From Rhodopseudomonas palustris (GTDB lineage Bacteria; Pseudomonadota; Alphaproteobacteria; Rhizobiales; Xanthobacteraceae): a stretch of 53,452 bases of DNA. Under the pieces are notes generated by a model, which saw only the letters and a program-made list of their open reading frames with translations, was not told where the DNA came from and searched no databases. The first letter of the stretch is position 1. Every line of letters begins with the position of its first letter. The position numbers were made by a program, and so were the translations under genes. Below, piece after piece: positions 53,315 through 53,452 of the stretch. The DNA lies in NCBI GenBank assembly GCA_016215605.1, contig JACRJB010000069.1:1-53452 (forward strand), in the 5' to 3' direction.

Positions 53315-53452
53315 GAGCGGTTCATCGCTTAATTGAATCGGAGGGGATTCCGTCGAGTGGCGGTTTGTGATTCAAGATGCTGGCTGGATCGGAGGCCAGC
53401 ATGGATGGTCCGACCTCTTTCGAACGATCTGCGTCAACGGGCTGTGGCGGCG
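53315..53452 (+). mobile_element. Left end of an IS630-family insertion sequence (truncated by window)
   Basis: GAGCGGTTCATC begins directly after a TA dinucleotide (53313-53314), the target used by IS630/Tc1 elements, and the transposase start lies 90 bases further in. An eight-base inverted repeat (ATGCTGGC at 53377-53384, GCCAGCAT at 53395-53402) overlaps the transposase ribosome site. The other end is outside the window, so size and intactness are unknown. Confidence 0.55.
53405..53452 (+). CDS. IS630-family transposase, N-terminal fragment
   Basis: Sixteen codons, MVRPLSNDLRQRAVAA, running off the window. The phrase PLSNDLRQRAVAA is the usual opening of the HTH region of IS630-type transposases in this bacterial group. 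GGAGG at 53391-53395 serves as ribosome site. An ATG four bases earlier (53401) is in a different frame and gives no recognisable protein. Confidence 0.6.
   Translation, partial: MVRPLSNDLRQRAVAA

Overview
The window is a GC-rich, densely coded chromosomal segment from an alphaproteobacterium of the Nitrobacteraceae/Bradyrhizobiaceae type, most probably a Rhodopseudomonas palustris-like purple non-sulfur phototroph. The gene content supports this: a complete uptake [NiFe]-hydrogenase locus with an H2 sensor, a molybdenum/nitrogen-fixation-associated gene pair behind a NifA-type promoter, aromatic-compound oxygenases, and several dispersed palindromic repeat families typical of that group. The assignment is by inspection only; no database search was made.

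Layout. (1) 1-7940: an Rsm22-type ribosome-assembly methyltransferase homologue, a small secreted COG4315 protein, a 2-hydroxychromene-2-carboxylate isomerase-like protein, an SdsA1-type alkyl sulfatase, a cytochrome P450, protocatechuate 4,5-dioxygenase (ligA-ligB, with an FNR/FixK-like box upstream) and a Nudix hydrolase. (2) 7940-13900: two paralogous acyl-CoA dehydrogenases flanking a SufR-like, Cys-rich HTH regulator, followed by an acyl-CoA ligase. Related palindromes (AAAAC-N-GTTTT core) lie before both dehydrogenases. (3) 14334-16439: modD, then a DUF2478 gene and a NifO/ArsC-like gene behind a sigma-54 promoter with a TGT-N10-ACA NifA site. (4) 16456-19153: a methyltransferase, a rhodanese, an ArsR repressor with the SqrR/BigR two-cysteine spacing and an alpha/beta hydrolase. 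(5) 19378-39543, minus strand: the hydrogenase locus, in transcription order hupU-hupV-hupS-hupL-hupC-hupD-hupE-hupF-hupG-hupH-hupI-hupJ-hupK-hypA-hypB-hypF-hypC-hypD-hypE-hoxA-hupT. (6) 39800-47886: sulfate uptake and assimilation (cysH-sbp-cysT-cysW-cysA on minus; cysD-cysNC on plus, divergent). (7) 48046-53133: a dipeptide-type ABC importer. (8) The right edge enters an IS630-family element.

The hydrogenase genes form one working unit. HupUV, a cytoplasmic H2 sensor with no Tat signal and no cleaved C-terminal tail, signals through the kinase HupT to the NtrC-type regulator HoxA. Perfectly spaced sigma-54 promoters precede hupS and, unexpectedly, also hupG in the middle of the locus. HupSL plus HupC form the membrane-bound respiratory enzyme; HupS carries all six cysteines of the O2-tolerant proximal cluster. 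HupD/E/F/G/H/I/J/K and HypA/B/F/C/D/E provide nickel uptake, cofactor synthesis, chaperones and the maturation protease.

The most interesting signals are the dehydrogenase/Fe-S-regulator island with its shared operators, the NifA promoter before the DUF2478 gene, the internal hupG promoter, and a triple GATAGAA operator-like array in the cysH-cysD divergent region.
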